Below, piece after piece: positions 19,512-28,690 of a stretch of DNA of 64,000 nt. How positions within the stretch are numbered: the stretch's first letter is position 1; each line of letters starts with the position of its first letter. The position numbers and the translations under genes were made by a program. Source of the stretch: a gamma proteobacterium HIMB55 (GTDB lineage Bacteria > Pseudomonadota > Gammaproteobacteria > Pseudomonadales > Halieaceae). The notes under the pieces were generated by a model that did no database searches, was not told the origin of the DNA, and worked only from the letters and a program-made list of their open reading frames with translations. The stretch covers positions 2,624,035 through 2,688,034 of the forward strand of contig AGIF02000001.1 in NCBI GenBank assembly GCA_000227505.4, in the 5' to 3' direction.

Positions 19512-20753
19512 CTAAAACGGAAGATCCGCTTGATCACCTACATCGGGAAAGAGTCGCCGCTGGAGTAGGCGGCTTTGTTTTTCTAGCTCGGGTAGGAAGG
19601 CTGTTGTTGGCGAGCCAAGTTGGCAATCGCCATCTGCGGTATCTACGGTATCGAAAAGTTCTGCGATCTCGTCGAATTCGTTTAGCGAACTCGCCAATTT
19701 GATTGCGGTACCCGCGCGCTGTGCAAGGGTATGCGCTTCGTCCAGCGCGGTTTGAATATACAATCCCGCGTAGGCCGTTGCTTGCTCCCCTTGACTTAAA
19801 TCACTGTGGCTGACACCGATGCCCGCAGAGAACTTCAGTCGCCGACTGCGCTCTGCAATCGGGAGTAAATGCTGCATGAGTGCCGCTGCGACTGTGGCTC
19901 TGAGTGGCGGTGACATGCCACGCCACTGGCCCTCGAAGCTCATAGAGAGGCTCTGCGACCTATTCGTTTGAGTTGTGCCACCGAGCATCTGGGATACGGC
20001 TTTTAACAGAGCTTCATAGGTTGCGATGTAGCCTACCAAACTCACTTCATCGAGCGTTTCGATGTAACGGGCTAAGTGATCGAGACTCAGAGTGACAACC
20101 GCCATCGAGCGCATTGCTGATTCATCGAGTTCTTCCGAGGCCGATGTATCGATCAAATCTAGCGGCAGGGCAGAGAGCGCTGAGTCGAGCTCCTCTAATG
20201 GGTCCCCTACGCGTGATGTTGTATTTTGCTGAGACACCTTCGCCAGTAATGACCACAGCCGGTTTGCTTGCCCGCGATAAAGCGAGGTTGTAATTGCAAA
20301 GACAAAGGCCGCGATAACGAGACTAAGACCTGTGATCGTCCATCTCAGGGTGCCGTCGGCGGGGGGTGTATTCAGGGTAATTGATAGCGTACCCGCAAGA
20401 TCAGGTCCAATTTTGAGCGGTCCTTGGTAGTACGCACTCCCTACGGGTGTTCCCACAGAAACCAAGGGTTCGCCCTCAACGTCGGAGACGGTCGCTGCAG
20501 CCACAAGATCATTTGCGACCAAACGGTTCAGCTCGCTAGCGACAGTCAATAAGTCCCCGGCGGCAATGAGGCCTGAAGTTCTCGATGCGACTGAGCTGAG
20601 TATCACCTTTGCGTAAGCTGCACGCTCGTTGTCGCCGCTCGTCTCTTGCGAGATAAGTGAGAGCGTTAGGGTAATCTGCGCTGCGATGATGACAGCAACG
20701 GCAGCGACACAACCTGCACGTTGACCAAAATCGAGGCGATCCCAGAATCTCAC
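19512..20753 (-). CDS. YtjB/AhpA-like inner membrane protein with two membrane segments
   Basis: Function unknown. Membrane segments at about 13-35 and 137-159 enclose a periplasmic domain of about 100 residues; a further 250 residues follow in the cytoplasm. Position supports a link to the YtjB (Smp) family, which lies beside serB in E. coli and between parC and serB in Pseudomonas. At 413 residues it is nearly twice E. coli YtjB. No kinase, cyclase or phosphatase motif was recognised in the cytoplasmic part. It diverges from serB. Confidence 0.72.
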   Translation of the reverse strand: MRFWDRLDFGQRAGCVAAVAVIIAAQITLTLSLISQETSGDNERAAYAKVILSSVASRTSGLIAAGDLLTVASELNRLVANDLVAAATVSDVEGEPLVSVGTPVGSAYYQGPLKIGPDLAGTLSITLNTPPADGTLRWTITGLSLVIAAFVFAITTSLYRGQANRLWSLLAKVSQQNTTSRVGDPLEELDSALSALPLDLIDTSASEELDESAMRSMAVVTLSLDHLARYIETLDEVSLVGYIATYEALLKAVSQMLGGTTQTNRSQSLSMSFEGQWRGMSPPLRATVAAALMQHLLPIAERSRRLKFSAGIGVSHSDLSQGEQATAYAGLYIQTALDEAHTLAQRAGTAIKLASSLNEFDEIAELFDTVDTADGDCQLGSPTTAFLPELEKQSRLLQRRLFPDVGDQADLPF

Positions 20754-20855
20754 GTTTTTTTACCTCTCAGCTTGGAATTATTGACCGGTGTTTGCCGGAT
20801 TTGCTGGTGGATCAGAGTATCATGCTCGCTCCGAATTGAGCGTACTGTGACATCA

Positions 20856-21737
20856 ATGCAACTCACTATTTTGGCCAAATCAGCGTCGATGCCGCCACTG
20901 ATCTCTCTCAGGAGACTCTTGGAGGAGCGCGGCGTCACTGTCGATGAATCTACGCATCTGCCCGTGCCAACATCGCTCACGGACTGCCGATCTGGTTTGC
21001 GACTCAGTCTGATAGGAAACACAGCTCAGCTTAGTCAGCAAGAGGTGGTCTCGTGCGGGCTTGAAGACGGCGTTGATGCGAACTTACAGACAGCAGAAGA
21101 GCGTGCAGTAGATATTAAACTTGCTGTCTTCGATATGGACTCGACCTTGATTCAATGTGAGGTCATCGATGAGTTGGCGAAACACTCGGGCGTGGGTGAT
21201 CGCGTTGTCGAGATAACGGAGCGCGCTATGCGCGGTGAGCTCGACTTCAATCAATCCTTTGCAGAGCGCCTCGGATTGCTTCGCGGCTTGGATGCACGCG
21301 TTGCTTCAGAGATAGCCTCCTCACTGCCGTTTAGCGACGGGGCACATGAGTTGATGCTAACCCTGCGCGCTCGTGGCGTGCGAACCGTTATTCTCTCTGG
21401 TGGCTTTGACGTGTTCGCTGAGAGTGTATTGGGCGTTCTGAAGATGGACAGTTACGTGGCTAATACGCTCGAAATTGTGGATAACAAACTCACAGGTCGC
21501 GTAATCCCCCCAATTGTAAATGCAGATGAAAAACGTGCGCGGTTGATATCACTTGCCAGCAGTATGGCGATTGATTTGTCACAGACTATGGCGGTTGGCG
21601 ACGGAGCTAACGACCTTAAGATGCTTGAAACCGCGGGTATTGGCGTGGCATTCAGAGCAAAGCCCGTGGTGCGAGAGCAAGCTCGGTATCAGCTCAGTCA
21701 TGTTGGACTAGATGGGGCGCTTTATCTCTTAGGGTGA
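20856..21737 (+). CDS. serB: Phosphoserine phosphatase
   Basis: Last step of serine synthesis. HAD phosphatase with DMDSTLIQCEVIDELA (nucleophile and acid Asp), ILSGGFDVFAESV (Ser/Thr motif), a Lys in VREQARYQL/KPV and the metal motif VGDGANDLKML. An N-terminal regulatory domain of about 85 residues precedes it. The open frame extends to 20721, but that part overlaps the divergent ytjB-like start, so ATG 20856 (293 residues) or GTG 20847 is preferred. Confidence 0.95.
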   Translation: MQLTILAKSASMPPLISLRRLLEERGVTVDESTHLPVPTSLTDCRSGLRLSLIGNTAQLSQQEVVSCGLEDGVDANLQTAEERAVDIKLAVFDMDSTLIQCEVIDELAKHSGVGDRVVEITERAMRGELDFNQSFAERLGLLRGLDARVASEIASSLPFSDGAHELMLTLRARGVRTVILSGGFDVFAESVLGVLKMDSYVANTLEIVDNKLTGRVIPPIVNADEKRARLISLASSMAIDLSQTMAVGDGANDLKMLETAGIGVAFRAKPVVREQARYQLSHVGLDGALYLLG

Positions 21738-21745
21738 AGGCCTTC

Positions 21746-21828
21746 TTCTGAGCCAGAGGCTTTTCTTTGTGCTCGAGACTCCTGTTCTGAGTCAGAGGCC
21801 TTTCTTCTTTGCTAGAGGCCTTTACTGG
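21746..21828. repeat. Imperfect direct repeats between serB and efp
   Basis: TTCTGAGCCAGAGGCTTTTC at 21746 recurs as TTCTGAGTCAGAGGCCTTTC at 21785, 39 bp later, and a shorter third copy CTAGAGGCCTTTACTGG starts at 21812. They fill most of the gap just after the serB stop. AGGCCT cores could form small hairpins, so a terminator-like role for serB is possible. Confidence 0.6.
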
Positions 21829-21917
21829 CGATAAACGGCATTGTCACTCAGGTGCTCGCTCGCAAGACGCCGACTTTGATATGATCGCGGCTCAACAAAC
21901 TTGCAGGGTCCGCATTC

Positions 21918-22490
21918 ATGCCTAATTTCTCTACCAACGAATTCAAACCAGGTCTCAAGGTTATGCTCGATAACGAGCCCTGCTCGATTCTCGAAAATGA
22001 ATACGTGAAGCCAGGAAAAGGTCAGGCGTTTAACCGTGTAAAGCTCCGCAACCTGCGATCAGGTCGTGTTCTCGAAAAAACCTTTAAGTCGGGTGATTCG
22101 CTTGAAGGTGCGGACGTTATGGATATCGATCTCGAGTACTCCTACACCGATGGTGAGTTCTGGTATTTCATGGACCCCAATACATTTGAGCAGCATTCGG
22201 CGGACCGCGCCGCAGTAGATGACGCGGAAAAGTGGCTGAAGGAGCAGGAGAAATACGAGGTTACACTGTTTAACGGTGCTCCATTGGCAGTAACCCCCCC
22301 TAATTTTATCGAGCTAGAAATCACCGAGACCGACCCTGGTCTCAAGGGCGACACGGCGCAGGGCGGTAGTAAGCCAGCCACGTTGAGCACCGGTGCGGTT
22401 GTCCGTGTGCCGCTGTTCCTGTCTGAGGGTGAGGTCATTCGCGTCGATACTCGCAGCGGTGAGTACGTTAGTCGAGCAAGTAAGTCTTAA
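21918..22490 (+). CDS. efp: Translation elongation factor P
   Basis: Relieves ribosome stalling at polyproline motifs. 190 residues in three beta domains. The loop [11 protein letters not shown] carries Lys34, the residue that EpmA beta-lysylates in E. coli, and epmA lies 24 bp downstream. The C-terminal signature [21 protein letters not shown] is intact. EpmB (lysine aminomutase) is not in the window. Confidence 0.97.
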   Translation: MPNFSTNEFKPGLKVMLDNEPCSILENEYVKPGKGQAFNRVKLRNLRSGRVLEKTFKSGDSLEGADVMDIDLEYSYTDGEFWYFMDPNTFEQHSADRAAVDDAEKWLKEQEKYEVTLFNGAPLAVTPPNFIELEITETDPGLKGDTAQGGSKPATLSTGAVVRVPLFLSEGEVIRVDTRSGEYVSRASKS

Positions 22491-22514
22491 CGCATTTATT
22501 TATTGACCGCTTAA

Positions 22515-23462
22515 ATGTCCGATTGGCGGCCAACCGGGGATGCTAAGGCGCTTCGCGCGCGTGCTAGGTTGTTCGAAACGATTCGAGAGTTCTTTTCGGA
22601 GCGCGGTGTTTTAGAAGTCGATACGCCGCTGCTTTCGCAGTTTGGTGTCACTGACCCGAATATCGAGCTTTTCACAGTCGCCTTACCCAACGAAAAACGG
22701 TTTCTGCAGAGTTCACCCGAATACGCAATGAAGCGTCTGCTTGCATCGGGTGTTGGCGATATTTACCAGCTTGGTAAGGCCTTTCGGCGCGGCGAAAGCG
22801 GCGCTCGGCATAATCCTGAATTCACATTGCTCGAGTGGTATCGCACTGACACAAGCCATCACGAACTTATTCGCGAAGTTGCGGATTTAGTCGCGAAGGT
22901 CTTGCCTGTCAGCAGTTGGCAGGTGTGGTCATACGCGGCGCTCTTTGCGGAGATTTTGAACCTTGATGTGTTTACCGCATCGACGGAAACATTGAGGCGC
23001 AAAGTCGAGGAAGAGGGTATTTCAATCGATGGGCCGCTCTCGCGCCTCGACCACCTCGATTTACTCATGACCCATAGCGTTGAGCCTCGCATCGCCAGCT
23101 GGGGTTTGGTTTTCGTCATCGACTTCCTACCCGAGCAGGCTGCCTTGGCGCGGTTAACAACGCGGGGAGAAAACACAGTCGCCGCAAGATTCGAGGCGTA
23201 TTACGGTGGACTAGAGTTGGCGAATGGTTATTGGGAAGAGGCTCAGGCCGAGGTCTTATCTGCCCGGTTTGCTGACGATAATGCGAAAAGAGGCTTGCGC
23301 GGCCAAGAAGAGATCTCAGCTGACACGCGATTACTCAATGCGTTGGAGGCAGATTTCCCTGACTGCTCGGGCGTCGCTCTGGGTTTTGGTCGCTTACTGA
23401 TGCTGACGCTGGGCCAATCCTCAATCGCTGAGGTTATGCCGTTCGGTTGGGATCGCGCTTAG
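22515..23462 (+). CDS. epmA: EF-P (R)-beta-lysine ligase EpmA (GenX)
   Basis: Class II lysyl-tRNA-synthetase paralogue without the anticodon-binding domain; attaches beta-lysine to Lys34 of EF-P. 315 residues. Motif 2 is FRRGESGARHNPEFTLLEWYR and motif 3 is GVALGFGRLLML. Linkage to efp strongly supports the specific role over a general LysRS. Its stop shares TTAG with the convergent thioesterase gene. Confidence 0.95.
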   Translation: MSDWRPTGDAKALRARARLFETIREFFSERGVLEVDTPLLSQFGVTDPNIELFTVALPNEKRFLQSSPEYAMKRLLASGVGDIYQLGKAFRRGESGARHNPEFTLLEWYRTDTSHHELIREVADLVAKVLPVSSWQVWSYAALFAEILNLDVFTASTETLRRKVEEEGISIDGPLSRLDHLDLLMTHSVEPRIASWGLVFVIDFLPEQAALARLTTRGENTVAARFEAYYGGLELANGYWEEAQAEVLSARFADDNAKRGLRGQEEISADTRLLNALEADFPDCSGVALGFGRLLMLTLGQSSIAEVMPFGWDRA

Positions 23463-23890
23463 CCAACGAGCGCTGGCGTATATCCGTCGATGAATGCCTG
23501 CGGTGGCCGCTTCGGTTTTCCCGATGAGATTTCTATGCACACGAACTGCAGACGGGCGCGCAGTACAGTCTCGCCGGTCAGTGTGGATTTAATTTGCATG
23601 CGCCGCTCCATGAGCATGCGGCGCTCCCAGGTTGTAATCCACGTTCCCACTTCGAGTTCCTCGCCGAGGCGGGTAGCCTGTAGATATTGGTACTCGGCAT
23701 TGGTTAAGGCCATGGCGCGGTCGAGCGACTTATAGGCCTCTGCTCCAAGACCCAGCTCAGTGGTATGTGCCCAGGCGGCCTCGTTACACCAGTTCACGTA
23801 CTGGGTGTTGTTTGTGTGATCAAGCGCGTCGATGTGCTCTGGTAGCACGGTCACTCTGTGGATGAAAGGTGAGGCATAATCCCAAGTCAT
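23459..23890 (-). CDS. Hotdog-fold acyl-CoA thioesterase (4HBT family)
   Basis: 143 residues. The segment EHIDALDHTNNTQYVNWCNEAAW is the 4HBT/YbgC-FadM-type active-site helix with the conserved Asp. It probably hydrolyses an acyl-CoA, but chain length cannot be read from sequence. Last gene of the FAD-oxidoreductase/DUF1365/cfa/nhaC operon, overlapping nhaC by four bases (ATGA), so it may act in the same lipid-remodelling process. Confidence 0.85.
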   Translation of the reverse strand: MTWDYASPFIHRVTVLPEHIDALDHTNNTQYVNWCNEAAWAHTTELGLGAEAYKSLDRAMALTNAEYQYLQATRLGEELEVGTWITTWERRMLMERRMQIKSTLTGETVLRARLQFVCIEISSGKPKRPPQAFIDGYTPALVG

Positions 23891-25302
23891 GCAGGAACCG
23901 CCGCTGGCTTCTGTTTAATCAGAAGGTAGCCAAAGGCAATCGCAATCAGCGGGCAGGCAATGTTAAAAATGGCATAGGGTGCGTAGTCGAAGGTCGCTAC
24001 ACCGAGCGTCGCTGCCATGTAGGCCCCGCACGTATTCCAGGGAATCAGTGCAGAGGTCATCGTTGCTGAGTCTTCAAGCGTTCGGGACAAATTCTCCCGG
24101 CTTAAATTGAACTCGTCGTAGGTGTTTGCAAAGAGTCTCCCCGGAAGCGCAATGCCAAGGAACTGATCGGCAGCAAGGATATTGGTCACGAAGCCGCCGG
24201 TGACGGTAGCCAAGACCAGGTCGCCTGTGGATTTAACTGCCTTCAGTACAGCATCGAGGATCTGTTTCAAGATCCCGGTACGCTCAAGCACCCCACCGAA
24301 CGCCAATGCACTCATAATGAGCCAGACAGTGTTGAGCATGCTGGCGATGCCGCCCTTGGTGATTAGACTATTGAGCGACTCATTTGAGGTTGTGCCCTCA
24401 AATCCCGCAAACAGTGTTCGCCATAGGCCCTCTAGTAATGGCCTCGTGGTCTCGGGGTTTGCCGCCAATGCGAATTTTGTGACTACGTCTGCTTGGAGAG
24501 TCAGTGCCGTCACGATGCCCGCGATTGTGGCAAGCATAATCGCCGGGTAGGCAGGTACCTTTCTCCAGATAAGTAGCAGCATGATGAGCAGTGGTACCAG
24601 GACGCCAACGCCAACATTGAACTCTCCACGAATTGCCGCGCGAAGTTCAGCGATTTGCTCAGGGGCTGCCGCAGAGCTTGAGTCAATAAACGAAAAGAAC
24701 AAAAGCGCAACGCAAAAAGCGGGGACTGTGGTCCAGAGCATATGTCTAATGTGCGCGAAAAGATCGACGCTCGTACAGGCGGCGGCTAGGTTAGTCGTGT
24801 CAGAGAGGGGCGATAATTTGTCACCAAAGTAGGCGCCGCTAATAATGGCACCGGCCGCAACGGCTGGGGGAAGCCCGTAGCTATCGGCGATCCCTATGAG
24901 GCCTATACCAAGCGTCCCGGCGACAGTCCAGGAGCTGCCAATACTGATCGATGCCAGAGCGCAGATGATGGCTGCGGCGGCGAAGAAAATATCCGGGTCT
25001 AGGATCGAAACGCCGTAGTAAATCATTGCAGGGACTGTGCCGGCGATCATCCAACTGCCGATTAAACCCCCGACAGCTAACAAAATGAGAATAGGACCTA
25101 AGCCGACTTTGATACCGTCGACCATGCTGTCCTGTACCTCGGCCCAGCTCATGCCCCGGTACATTCCTACCAAGCCTGCACAGGCTGATGCGATCAGTAG
25201 AGCGACTTGATTCGGCCCATAGGAAGCGTCAGCTCCGAATAGTTGAACCGCTGAAAAAAGAAGAAGAACAAGCAGGGCAATCGGAGCAAACGATAAAAGC
25301 AT
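23887..25302 (-). CDS. Na+/H+ antiporter, NhaC family
   Basis: Inner membrane exchanger of 471 residues with about eleven hydrophobic segments. The NhaC signature GAYFGDKLSPLSDTTNLAA is present, as are SIGSSWTVAGTLG and AADQFLGIALPGRLF. It probably exports sodium or links proton and solute exchange (some members exchange malate and lactate). It starts 3 bp after cfa and overlaps the thioesterase gene, an unusual setting for an antiporter. Confidence 0.9.
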   Translation of the reverse strand: MLLSFAPIALLVLLLFSAVQLFGADASYGPNQVALLIASACAGLVGMYRGMSWAEVQDSMVDGIKVGLGPILILLAVGGLIGSWMIAGTVPAMIYYGVSILDPDIFFAAAAIICALASISIGSSWTVAGTLGIGLIGIADSYGLPPAVAAGAIISGAYFGDKLSPLSDTTNLAAACTSVDLFAHIRHMLWTTVPAFCVALLFFSFIDSSSAAAPEQIAELRAAIRGEFNVGVGVLVPLLIMLLLIWRKVPAYPAIMLATIAGIVTALTLQADVVTKFALAANPETTRPLLEGLWRTLFAGFEGTTSNESLNSLITKGGIASMLNTVWLIMSALAFGGVLERTGILKQILDAVLKAVKSTGDLVLATVTGGFVTNILAADQFLGIALPGRLFANTYDEFNLSRENLSRTLEDSATMTSALIPWNTCGAYMAATLGVATFDYAPYAIFNIACPLIAIAFGYLLIKQKPAAVPA

Positions 25303-25305
25303 AAG

Positions 25306-26568
25306 TTATTTAGGCCGGTAGTACGGCTTCGCCATTGTTATTTGATAGGTTCCAATAATACGTTCACGGAAGCCACCTTCACAGTAGCTAAGATAAAACC
25401 GCCACATTCGGATGAACTTTTCATCAAACCCCATCGACTTTACCGCATCGAGCTCAGCCAAGAAGGCCTTGTGCCAATGCTTAAGGGTTTCCGCATAGTC
25501 CAGGGCAATATCGCGAAGACCAACCGTTTGCATATCGGTTTTGCGTGTCAGAGCACTGCCAATGACGTCGAGCGAAGGAAGACAGCCACCTGGGAAAATA
25601 TAGCGCTTGATGAAGTCTACTGATCGACGGTATTCATCGTAGCGTTGCGTGTTGATGGTAATCGCTTGAATCACTGCTTTGCCGTCGGGCTTCAAAAGTT
25701 TGCTGATACAGTCGAAATAGGTGTCGAAGTATTCGTGCCCAACGGCTTCGATCATCTCAATCGACACCAGCTTGTCGAAGCTACCTGTTAGGTCTCGATA
25801 GTCCTCAAATAGCAGTGTGATTCGGTCTTCCAAGCCGCGTGCTTCGACCTCTTTCTTCGCATACTCGAGCTGCTCTCGCGAAATAGTGGTTGTGGTTACT
25901 CGGCAGCCATAATTCTCGGCGGCAAAAATGGCCATACCGCCCCAGCCCGTGCCAATCTCGATAAGGTGGTCTGAGGGTTTGAGTTCCAGATCTTCACAGA
26001 TCAGCCGAAGCTTATGTTGAGAAGCTTCACTTAGACTGTCGCAGCCCTCTGGAAAGACCGCCGATGAATACATGAGAGTGGGGTCGAGAAATAACGAGAA
26101 GAAGTCATTGCCCAGGTCGTAGTGTGCGGCAATATTTTCACGCGATCCCGTATGGGAGTTTCGCCGTGCACTGTGAGCGAGTTTTAAGGCGGCTTTTACA
26201 AGCCAATTTTGCTGATCCTTCATGGCCTCTAGCAGCGGCATATTGGCACTGAATACCCGTGTTACTTCGGTTAGTTGTTCGCTGCTCCAGTCGCCATCAA
26301 TGTAGGCTTCGCCACCACCAATGGTGCCACCCATCACGATCCGCGAGTAAGCGCGGGGGTCGTTGATCGTCACTGTAACGCTCGGCGCGACGGAAAGATC
26401 ATGTCCACCGAATCGGTGGGTTTCATCGCCCTCGCGTACGATCAATTCGCCGTGCTTGAGATTACTGAAAAGGCGAAAAGCCATTCGGCGTGCGAGCTCA
26501 TCACTCTTCCAGCTCTTGATAGAGGGAAGCTTTGCGATGTCTTTAATATCGATATTTTGAGTCGACAT
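25306..26568 (-). CDS. Cyclopropane-fatty-acyl-phospholipid synthase family methyltransferase
   Basis: SAM-dependent enzyme acting on unsaturated phospholipid acyl chains. N-terminal lipid-binding domain, then a Rossmann core with IEIGTGWGGMAIFAA at about 203-217. The 420 residues align along their length with E. coli Cfa (382). Glu274 and Tyr358 match E. coli Glu239 and Tyr317. But E. coli Cys139 is Ser169 (MYSSAVF), and His266 is Gln301 (VIQAIT); in E. coli both help hold the bicarbonate needed for ring closure. The product may therefore be a methylated chain instead of a cyclopropane; this is inferred. Third gene of the stress-lipid operon. Confidence 0.88.
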   Translation of the reverse strand: MSTQNIDIKDIAKLPSIKSWKSDELARRMAFRLFSNLKHGELIVREGDETHRFGGHDLSVAPSVTVTINDPRAYSRIVMGGTIGGGEAYIDGDWSSEQLTEVTRVFSANMPLLEAMKDQQNWLVKAALKLAHSARRNSHTGSRENIAAHYDLGNDFFSLFLDPTLMYSSAVFPEGCDSLSEASQHKLRLICEDLELKPSDHLIEIGTGWGGMAIFAAENYGCRVTTTTISREQLEYAKKEVEARGLEDRITLLFEDYRDLTGSFDKLVSIEMIEAVGHEYFDTYFDCISKLLKPDGKAVIQAITINTQRYDEYRRSVDFIKRYIFPGGCLPSLDVIGSALTRKTDMQTVGLRDIALDYAETLKHWHKAFLAELDAVKSMGFDEKFIRMWRFYLSYCEGGFRERIIGTYQITMAKPYYRPK

Positions 26569-26579
26569 AGATGTGTCTC

Positions 26580-27332
26580 CTACTGTGCGGAGTTATTTTT
26601 TGGGTGTGAGTAAAGTGGGACTCGCCTCATGAATAAGACGAGTGCTTGCCAGTAAATACCGAAGGTTACTTTCGCTGTTTCCAAAGGAAACTTGAGAAGC
26701 AGTGTGAGACCCGCTCTTGCTGAAATCGGTACTCGACGGAGTTGCAGTACAGCGTGGAATACGCGTTCTTCTTCTTCGATGTTGGTGAGTTTTATTGCCA
26801 GTGACTCAGACGGCGTTGTCGAGAGCCAACGATAACGCTGATTCATGCCGTGAAACGGTGACACGTGAAGTTCTTTTGAAAACTCGGTTTGGAATGGCTC
26901 GGCGTTGCTAGCGACAGGGAGCACGTAGCTGTGTCGTTCGCCCCAGGGCGTATTCGTGACTTCGGCGACGATGTAATCGAGTTTCTGGCTGTTAGTGCCG
27001 ACGCAGAAATAGCAGGCGATAGGGTTGTTCTGTAGGCCGAAATATCGCCAGTTGGCCAACAGGAATATTTGGCCCGTAAACGATTGTTCGGTGGACTCGT
27101 AGATGCGCGTTTTGATTGCCTCGGAGATGGAAACATTTTTATCGCCGATGAAGTCAGCTCGGATAAATCGTGCAGGCGCGAACCGCTTCTTGCTCCAAAG
27201 TGGCACGCGTTCAGTGATGTGCTCGACGGCGTCAACGTCGACGAATGGCATAAATACGGGGTAACTGAAGCGATGCGGTTTTGGCATTAACCGCGCATGA
27301 CTCAAGCGACCCACATAAAAGGCCGTATTCAA
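26580..27332 (-). CDS. DUF1365 protein
   Basis: 250 residues, of unknown biochemical role. The start is TTG at 27332, in a TTGA overlap with the upstream gene's stop; it gives the family N-terminus NTAFYVGRLSHARLMPKPHRFSYPVFM, and no ATG lies near. Later segments NNPIACYFC, EVTNTPWGERHSY and KELHVSPFHGMNQRY are typical. DUF1365 genes usually travel with an FAD oxidoreductase and a cyclopropane-synthase-type gene, as here, which points to a role on membrane fatty acids. Confidence 0.88.
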   Translation of the reverse strand: MNTAFYVGRLSHARLMPKPHRFSYPVFMPFVDVDAVEHITERVPLWSKKRFAPARFIRADFIGDKNVSISEAIKTRIYESTEQSFTGQIFLLANWRYFGLQNNPIACYFCVGTNSQKLDYIVAEVTNTPWGERHSYVLPVASNAEPFQTEFSKELHVSPFHGMNQRYRWLSTTPSESLAIKLTNIEEEERVFHAVLQLRRVPISARAGLTLLLKFPLETAKVTFGIYWQALVLFMRRVPLYSHPKNNSAQ

Positions 27333-28609
27333 GCGGCTAGACCTGTTCTAGTAAGGCCACGTTTCGCAAGGATGGCGTCGGCAACGCGGTTACCGCTGAA
27401 GAGTCCGTCCTCGTGGAAGCCATTGCGCCAATAAGCTCCACAAAACCAGGTGTTGCGCGGACCGTTTATTTCTTCCCAACGCTCCTGAGCAGAAATGCCC
27501 GCGATGGTGAACTGCGGGTGTGCGTAGCGGTATTCGCCGAGAATGGTTGCTGGGTCGATCGACGCCGTGTCATTGAGGGTGACGCAGAATGTTTCGGGGC
27601 TATTGATGCCCTGTAAGATATTCATGTTGTAGGTGAGGGTTGCTCGCTCATCGCTATCCCTCAATCGATAATTCCAGCTTGACCACGCGCGTTGTCTTTT
27701 AGGGAGCAGGCGTGTATCGGTGTGGAGCACGACCTCATTCTCCGAGTAGGGAAGCTCGGACAATATGACGGACTCTTTGACGTCCGCGTCGCTCAAAAGT
27801 CTGAGCGCCTGGTCCGCATGGGCTGCGATAACGATGTCGTCAAAGATAAGTTCTTCGCCCTCACGTGTGCGGAGTTTGACGGGTGCATTCGGTACGCGTT
27901 GGATCGAGACCACCTCGCATGAGGTGCGAATACAGTCTGCAAAGGGTGCACAAAGCGGCGATAAATAACTTTTGCTGCCACCTTTCAATACGCGCCACTG
28001 AGGCCTATTTTTGACCTGCAGCAGCCCGTGATTTTTGAAAAATCTAACGAAGAATTCAGCAGGGAAATTTAGGCTCTCCTCGAAATTTGCGGACCAAATC
28101 GCAGAGGCCATACTGATGAGGTAGTTTCGCCGGAAAAATTCGTTGAATTGATGGCGCTCTAAATAGCCTTGTAAGGTTTCACCGCTCTGAAGTCGACCTG
28201 CTTCAAGGTCTGCAATTGCAACTTCGTTGAACCGCAGAATGTCGCGAACCATGCCGATAAATGAAGGTGATAAAAGGTTTCTGCGTTGGGCGAAAAGCGT
28301 GTTCAGATTATTGCCAGCGTATTCGAGGCCGCTTATGTCGTCTGACACCGAGAAGCCCATGGTGGTCGGTTGATTCGCGACACCCAGTTCGTCCATGAGC
28401 GCAATGAATTGCGGATAGGTCCAGTCGTTGTAGACAATGAACCCAGTATCTACGTCGTACTCGCCGCTTGCGACGCTGACTCGTTTGGTAGCCGTGTGCC
28501 CGCCAATAATATCGGCAGCTTCAAAAACGGTTACGGGTTCGCCGGCTTTTGCCAGCCTATAGGCGCAGCCTAAACCTGATATCCCTGAACCAATGATGGC
28601 TGTTGTCAT
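27329..28609 (-). CDS. FAD-dependent oxidoreductase, amine-oxidase/desaturase type
   Basis: 426 residues from the ATG at 28609, which has GAAGGT upstream; the open frame reaches 28639. The FAD dinucleotide fold is IIGSGISGLGCAYRLAKAG and FEAADIIGGHTATKRV; the C-terminal FAD site is WFCGAYWRNGFHEDG. Homologues are annotated as NAD/FAD-binding or flavin-containing amine oxidoreductases. Beside DUF1365 and a Cfa-like gene it could be an acyl-chain desaturase or oxidase. First gene of the operon, divergent from the ECF sigma gene. Confidence 0.88.
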   Translation of the reverse strand: MTTAIIGSGISGLGCAYRLAKAGEPVTVFEAADIIGGHTATKRVSVASGEYDVDTGFIVYNDWTYPQFIALMDELGVANQPTTMGFSVSDDISGLEYAGNNLNTLFAQRRNLLSPSFIGMVRDILRFNEVAIADLEAGRLQSGETLQGYLERHQFNEFFRRNYLISMASAIWSANFEESLNFPAEFFVRFFKNHGLLQVKNRPQWRVLKGGSKSYLSPLCAPFADCIRTSCEVVSIQRVPNAPVKLRTREGEELIFDDIVIAAHADQALRLLSDADVKESVILSELPYSENEVVLHTDTRLLPKRQRAWSSWNYRLRDSDERATLTYNMNILQGINSPETFCVTLNDTASIDPATILGEYRYAHPQFTIAGISAQERWEEINGPRNTWFCGAYWRNGFHEDGLFSGNRVADAILAKRGLTRTGLAA

Positions 28610-28690
28610 TTCATACCTTCTAACGCTTTGCAGGCACACTTCTTCGATGGCAGCCCTTTGCTACCAAAACCACTAACTGTAATCTTTAAT

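Noticed and set aside
19446-19565. A 40-codon plus-strand frame from 19446, rich in Lys, Arg and Ser, after parC
   Set aside because: It overlaps the end of the YtjB-like gene on the other strand, has no clear ribosome site and resembles nothing known.
20721-20855. N-terminal extension of serB from 20721
   Set aside because: It overlaps the divergent YtjB-like start, contains odd Cys/Trp runs and has no family match; the start is placed at 20856.
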